64,000 bases of DNA from Selaginella tamariscina. Taxonomy: Eukaryota; Streptophyta; Lycopodiopsida; Selaginellales; Selaginellaceae. The position numbers and the translations under genes are program-made. Where the stretch lies: positions 190,891-254,890 of the forward strand of contig PUQB01000120.1 of the NCBI GenBank assembly GCA_003024785.1, given 5' to 3'. A model generated the notes under the pieces. The model did no database searches, was not told the DNA's origin, and was given only the letters and a program-made list of their open reading frames with translations. Below, one piece after another: positions 59,002-64,000 of this stretch (position 1 is the first letter of the stretch; every line of letters begins with the position of its first letter).

Positions 59002-62000
59002 AGAGAGAAGAGAGATGCGTATCCACATGAACAGGCAGAACACAGGTCTATATAAACGTGACACACGCACATACATGCAAAGACAATTTACATGTTATAT
59101 ATACATATACTCGTATGTATGTATGTATGTATGTATGTGCGTGTGTCACGTTTATATAACATACGAGTAAATGATATAATACAATTGTGCGTGGCGTTAT
59201 ATAACATGTAATTTGTCTTTATATATAGCATTGTTACGGTGATTTGCATGTATGTGCGTGTGTCAACGTTTATATAGACCTGGGTTTTGCCTGTTCATGT
59301 GGATACGCATCTATGTGTGTGTGTGTGTGTCTATACACACACACACACACATATTACATTTATACATACATACATACGAATATATGTATGTAACATGTAA
59401 ATTGTCTTTATATATAGCATTGTTACGGTGTATATGCATGTATGTACGTGTGTCACGTTTATATAGAGTGTTTTGCCTGTTTGTATATATCAGACAAACT
59501 ATACAAAATATGCGTAGAGGGAGACATGAGATGTATGCACACGCACACACACATGATGTGTATGTGTATGGACATATATAGAACTGTTTGTTTTTAGGTG
59601 GATGGAGTCCAAGTGAGGACCGATATGGGGCTGGTGGTTTTATCCAGCTGAGAGTTCATCTACAACCCTCGTGGTAGGGTTCCTTTGAGGCAGCTACAGT
59701 CACCATTCAAAGCCAGGATTTCCTCATTAACGCTTTGTGAAGAGAATGACGGAGTTCATACTGTTTCAGAAGAGGAGATTGATGCTAAATCTGAAGATCA
59801 TGTCGATACTATACAGGTGGGTAGCTTACATGTTTGTGTACGTCTCAACGTATTTATCTACATGCGCGCGCACACACACACGAGGCAAATGCATCTAATA
59901 ATATTTATATAAAACATATATATAGTTATATATACGACAGTATACGTGATATAGAGGGAAAATATAACTTTACTTGTAAACACACACACACACTAGTATG
60001 TATTGCGTATATGATGAATCTTATACCATTCTTCTTCAGGATACTGTAAACCAAGACAGCAATGCCAAGATGCTGGCAACAGCCATAGATGTAAATAACA
60101 ATACTGAGATGGCGGCAACATGGAAACAGGAGAGTAGCAATGTAGAGCTGGAGACGACAAAGATACAGGAGAGCAGCAATATACAGATGCCAGTGACTGG
60201 GGGACAAGACAGTATCAATGTCGGGCTGCTGGTGACAGGGAGACAGGACAATGAAGTTGAAAGTGTTGAGAGCAGTATAAGTGGGGACACTCAAGTATAT
60301 TCTGAGGAAGCTTTTCTACCAGATGATCAGCCTGGTAAGGAATCTGAGCAACCGAGTACTGGAGAGATGATCCATCTGGAAGATGAAACGGGAGATTATC
60401 AGCTTTGGAAGCGTGTCATGCATCATGGACTTTTAACAAGGAAAATGAAGAAGCCACTGTGCAGGATGATGTTTTAGAAGGTTTAGAGCTACTTAACAAA
60501 GCAGGGTTAGGTGAAATGGGGACAGTTAACACAGGATTATGGGAAGGAAGTACTAAGGATACTGAGGTGTTGCAGCAGGAAGAAGATGAGACATGGGCAT
60601 TACACGAAGCAGGGCCAGAGCCAACTACGGATGAAGTATCAGACGAACTTCTTTATAAAGCCGAAGGAGATGAAACAGGATTCCAGCACGGGTGTCACCG
60701 GAGGATGGTACTATGGAGAATGCATCTATTCAGGAAGTGAGTATGGAGTCTGTTTTAAAACCTGAGGCCTTGAAGAAGACAGAAGGTGCAGAAACTCCTG
60801 TGGCGATGGAGGAACAGTGGAAATTGCATGTGAGAGAGGGATTCTAAAGCATACACAGGAGGAGGCTGGGATGGAGTTTCTGAGCATGTTTAAGAACCCC
60901 ACATTCACAGATACTGCCTCTCGACAGCTGACTAATGAAGCTGAAGAGGGATTGTCCGAGACAAGTACTAACATGAGGGAAGAGGTAATTAAAAGATGTG
61001 TGTGCGTGTGAAGGAAGTTCACGTTGTTACCTCCTATGAATGCAGGTGACATCTTTATGTTGCCAGAGAGAGTTCCCCATGAGGACTTCAAAGTGATACC
61101 TGAAAGTTTGAATAAAATATTGGAAGGATGAGACTGCTTGGTCATTCTCTTCAAGGACTTCAATCTGTTTGGAGGAAGGTGACCACGGTGACGAGACGGA
61201 CGGTTCACCACATATTCAACAGGCCTTGGAAGGTGACAAAATCAACAGTTTACTGCTTGCTGAATGGTAACCAGAGTAGCAAATGAACATAGAACTGCAG
61301 ATGGGCATCCCTCCGTGAGTCTGAGCAAGGAAGAAACAGGATAACATGGACAATGTAATTAAGGAGTTTGTGAGTGGAGAAAACACCGTGGAAGATGCAA
61401 ATAACGAAGAAGAACAAGAACAAGAGAGAATAACAAGAACACCTTGGTTTCTGAAGGAGATGACCACACAAGACCAGAATCTTCTGAGGGAGAAATGTCA
61501 CCACCAGGTAGTTACTTAGTTAATTAGATAAGCATTATATTGTAGTACTTAGAAGTAGTCCTACATAATAAACAATGTACACAAAGCCAGATATTCTCAC
61601 ACAGTACATGAAAGATATAAGCACGCTGCATTCTTTAAAACCTCAAATCATATATATACTTGGCTAAACTATATTTAATATTATTAATTAAGTTGATATA
61701 CTATTAGATGGAGGGAAAGATGGCTTCCAGAACATGGTACCTACACTGCGGTCTCGGAAAGTAGTTCCCGGCAAGAAATATCCTCACCTTCTGCCGCCGG
61801 AAAACCACAAGGGCAGTGCACGGAACCTACACGTCCTGTAACTACAAATAGTTTTCAGAAGTCAAGCACCTCTAAGAAGCAAATGCTGGAGGACTTAGTA
61901 AGTATTGAGGAGGATGATATTCCAGAGGAGATCTCCATAGAGGAAAACGGTGTAGATCTTAGTTCAGACGGTTATGAGCGAGACTTGTCTTGTATACGTG

Positions 62001-62985
62001 CAGCTTTCCATGGCTTTCGCAATGATGAGGTACATACGCACACGTGTGTGTGTATCTATTGTAATGATATATGCGTATGTTTCAAACATGAAGTGTGAGA
62101 GCACGAGAAAGGAGTTTGTATCCTTGTCGAGGGAATATGCCGGTGTGCAGGTCGCAGAAAGGAGGATGGACGAGGAACTTGTGAAGTTTGGAAAGCGGCA
62201 GATGGGCATGAGCAGTGCCATCTTTGCTGATATTCTTCAAATTGATTCAGGTATGTTCTCATGCTCTCTCTCTCCCTCTCACAAAACATTATAACATCAT
62301 GTGATGTAGTGTAGATGCTTGTCTATAGTGCTGGATGCCTACTGATTATAATTATGTGTATGTCTTACTCTCTCTCTCTCTCTTACACACACACACGAGG
62401 TATGCATGCATATTTCACATGAAGTGTTATTGCAGTAGTAGTTCAAGCACCAGTAGCAATAGTAACTACACCGACGTTGAAAACAAAAGCAGACCGATTG
62501 GTTCCATTCCGAAAGCGCCTATCTTTTCAGGAGACCCCATCAAGAAGAGGCGGGGAAAGGCACAACCACCGAGATTCGAACTCAAGACTACAGTATCAAC
62601 AGCATATTCCATCAGTAAGGAATACGTACAAGAATTCGTATCTAGGTTTCTACACCTGTATCTCTCTACACGTTGCTTCTTCTCTGTATTGGACACCTCC
62701 ATGCAGGAGCATCGTGGGTACGGGGAATACAGTGTATTCAACCGTATTTTATACGATTGCATGGACGAGTACATGGCAAAGCCGAGGCTCGAATACGTAG
62801 GTACGGAGTTAGCCACTTGCCAATGTGATGAACTTGGTGGAATATTCTCATAAGGTTGGTGGAATATCTTCTATGGAAGATGAGGGGCCTGAGGATGTAT
62901 CTGTTGCTACTGATGTATGTGATGATATCCTTAATGAGCTTTTGGAGGAGTTTATTTGGGAAGGGTTTTAGACTGGGTTTGTACT
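52536..62985 (+). CDS. Many-exon gene with basic Ser-rich middle and DUF4378-like C-terminus (TRM/LONGIFOLIA-like)
   Basis: A string of plus-strand exons with GT-AG borders spans about 10 kb. The best resolved is 52739-53132 (AGKRDVVRSFPEYISPALIA, ELDLFKSLFSKKARDYRNLA). Then come SPKKD-repeat exons (about 53330-53630), basic coiled exons (about 53990-54060 YKERVRQFDQRRRSK; 57632-57798 LLKEETPRLFARLSKHKEVA; 58036-58146 DYLEKNIMRKREEAEHWRLK), acidic exons (54410-54590; 60040-60990), 61880-62029, 62149-62250, 62446-62613 and 62706-62800 (YSVFNRILYDCMDEYMAKPR). The last, about 62860-62985, reads SMEDEGPEDVSVATDVCDDI and LNELLEEFIWEG before a stop, resembling the end of DUF4378 in TON1-recruiting-motif proteins, which act on cortical microtubules. 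Frame conflicts occur in several exons. Start and full structure are not resolved. The family call rests on the C-terminus only. Confidence 0.4.
52667..52710. repeat. (CA)n microsatellite in intron
   Basis: About 20 CA units lie between the first and second exon-like blocks of the DUF4378-like gene, close to the acceptor at 52738. An ORF that runs through it (polyThr-His) is an artefact upstream of the true exon. Confidence 0.95.
54258..54298. repeat. (GT)n microsatellite at an exon end
   Basis: About 20 GT units follow directly after 'gatatcacag', so the splice donor itself is embedded in the repeat. Confidence 0.95.
56432..56512. repeat. (GT)n microsatellite, about 80 bp
   Basis: Over 30 GT units with one interruption (tgtgtggtgtgt) and a GC-rich end (gcgcgcgtgcgcgtg). 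It is the longest in the window and begins at an exon end ('aaaaag/gtgtgt'). Confidence 0.95.
59014..59311. repeat. 298 bp fold-back (inverted repeat) in an intron
   Basis: 59014-59097 (gatgcgtatccacatgaaca... to ...catgttat) is almost the exact reverse complement of 59199-59311. The right arm carries about 22 extra bases (around atatagcattgttacggtga). The spacer holds a second inverted pair (ctcgtatg / catacgag) and (GTAT)n. A third, partial direct copy of the right arm lies at about 59388-59490. It lies in the intron between exons at about 58460 and 59598. Confidence 0.85.
60052..60243 (+). repeat. 39 bp in-frame tandem repeat within an exon
   Basis: Five units: 60052-60090, 60091-60126 (36 bp), 60127-60165, 60166-60204, 60205-60243. 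They encode degenerate 13-residue repeats of the form QESSNVELETTKI, QESSNIQMPVTGG and QDSINVGLLVTGR. Frame is kept across all units, so the array is consistent with selection on the protein. Confidence 0.85.
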
Positions 62986-62999
62986 TAGTCAATCCCAAT

Positions 63000-64000
63000 G
63001 CAAGTGTACATTTGAACAAACTTGTGTGTGTGTGTGTGTGTGTCCCAGAAAGTATAAATTATTCTATATTGTGAGTATACACAATAATATAGTACTTAAA
63101 ATTTCATGTGAATTTATAAAATTTTAATTTTAATCTTAATATTTAAATTAGAAATAGGGTTTAAAATGTCACTATAATTTTGTTTAATATAAATTAAGTT
63201 TAATTTTTGATGTATAGTTACACACATCAGCAGTGAAGAATTATAAAATATCATTGTCCACTATATTGTTTGTCTGTGTGTATGGTGAAAAGATAATTAC
63301 ACATATATTTCCATATGATGCATTTGTATAATATATGTTATTATAATATTAGTATAACATAAACTGAATTATATTATATTATATATTTTATAATATATAT
63401 AAAATATATATAACACAAATTACAACACGCATTATACAAGATTTAACGTATATATTATAACACAAATTTTTGCTTTTGAATTTGGAAGTTTGCTTTCTTT
63501 TCTCTACTTATATCATAATTATAGTATTATAATATTTTATTATTAGTATTATGTTATTATTATTATTGTTGTTATATATCTTGTACTTTATATAAATAAA
63601 CTTTTATATAATATATTTATGCATATTTTAATTATATTATATAAATATAATATGTAATCAAGTATATTCTTTTATAATAGTATTCATGAGTTTGTACTAT
63701 GAAACTCAATTATTTAAGAAAATTATTATAACTTTTATGTGGTGTTCTTTACAATAAATATAGAGATATATACACACAAAATATACATGTGTATATATGT
63801 TATTAGTTTTTAAATTATTAATTTATTAGGACATAACAAAAATAAGTAAATTCAAAAAATAAACACAAAATCAATTAACATGTATAATATTTGGACCTCG
63901 TGTGTAAATGGTATGGTTTAAATACTTACTTTTAAAGCAGACCAACTCAATTTAATGTAATATATTATCACAAATTTTGAATTGCTTTTTGAATGTAACA
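63000..64000. other. AT-rich 3' flank without recognised genes
   Basis: This begins just after the stop of the DUF4378-like gene, with (GT)n at 63024-63042. The rest is AT-rich with no coding signal. Confidence 0.5.

Noticed and set aside
58757-59072. Minus-strand ORF rich in Cys/Val and Tyr/Ile
   Set aside because: It crosses (CA)n and (TA)n tracts within an intron.
1-64000. CRISPR arrays, bacterial operons, rRNA or tRNA genes
   Set aside because: No spaced direct-repeat arrays, no ribosomal RNA signatures and no tRNA cloverleaf noticed. Introns and plant retroelements rule out a bacterial context.

Overview
The window reads as nuclear DNA of a land plant. It carries recognisable plant genes with GT-AG introns (an SR45/RNPS1 splicing factor, a GILP-type LITAF-domain protein, a GID2/SLY1-type F-box protein, a plant XRN exoribonuclease with a zinc knuckle), plant Ty1/copia and chromovirus retrotransposons, telo-box and TGGGCC promoter motifs, and long AT-rich stretches full of (CA)n, (CT)n and (TA)n. 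I cannot fix the lineage from sequence alone.

Layout. 1-1.8 kb: two copies of an LTR-like dispersed repeat, with a third copy at 38.7-40.0 kb. 1.8-4.8 kb: AT-rich repeats. 4.8-9.5 kb: a near-complete, young Ty1/copia element on the minus strand, with 138/140 bp LTRs, a 5 bp target duplication and a tRNA-iMet primer site. 9.5-12.25 kb: an intronless XRN-family copy on the minus strand. The XRN copy and the copia element sit between two arms of a diverged AT-rich inverted repeat (about 3.84-4.44 kb and 12.48-13.28 kb). The right arm carries a small TIR element whose empty site is visible in the left arm. 13.3-20.5 kb: AT-rich DNA, three orphan exons and a decayed copia fragment.

21.0-28.4 kb is the gene island: SR45 (minus) and the LITAF gene (plus) diverge from a shared AT-rich spacer, followed by a GID2-like F-box gene. 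28.4-33.3 kb: AT-rich DNA with decayed gypsy pieces in opposite orientations. 33.6-41.4 kb: an F-box/LRR-like locus present as two inverted partial copies. Between them lie a broken Crinkler-type (CR effector) gene, a kelch fragment of the KMD F-box/kelch type, and the LTR-like repeat. 42.5-49.4 kb: a solo LTR and a chromodomain-bearing Ty3/gypsy element with three LTR copies in all. 49.4-52.5 kb: AT-rich DNA with GTCCTCGG-type palindromes. 52.5-63.0 kb: a many-exon plus-strand gene with basic, serine-rich exons and a DUF4378-like C-terminus. Its introns are full of (GT)n and include a 298 bp fold-back.

Several frame breaks in otherwise conserved host genes (XRN, SR45, possibly the F-box gene) look like loss of one base from a short homopolymer. 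That pattern suggests consensus error rather than gene death, so these genes may be intact in the organism.
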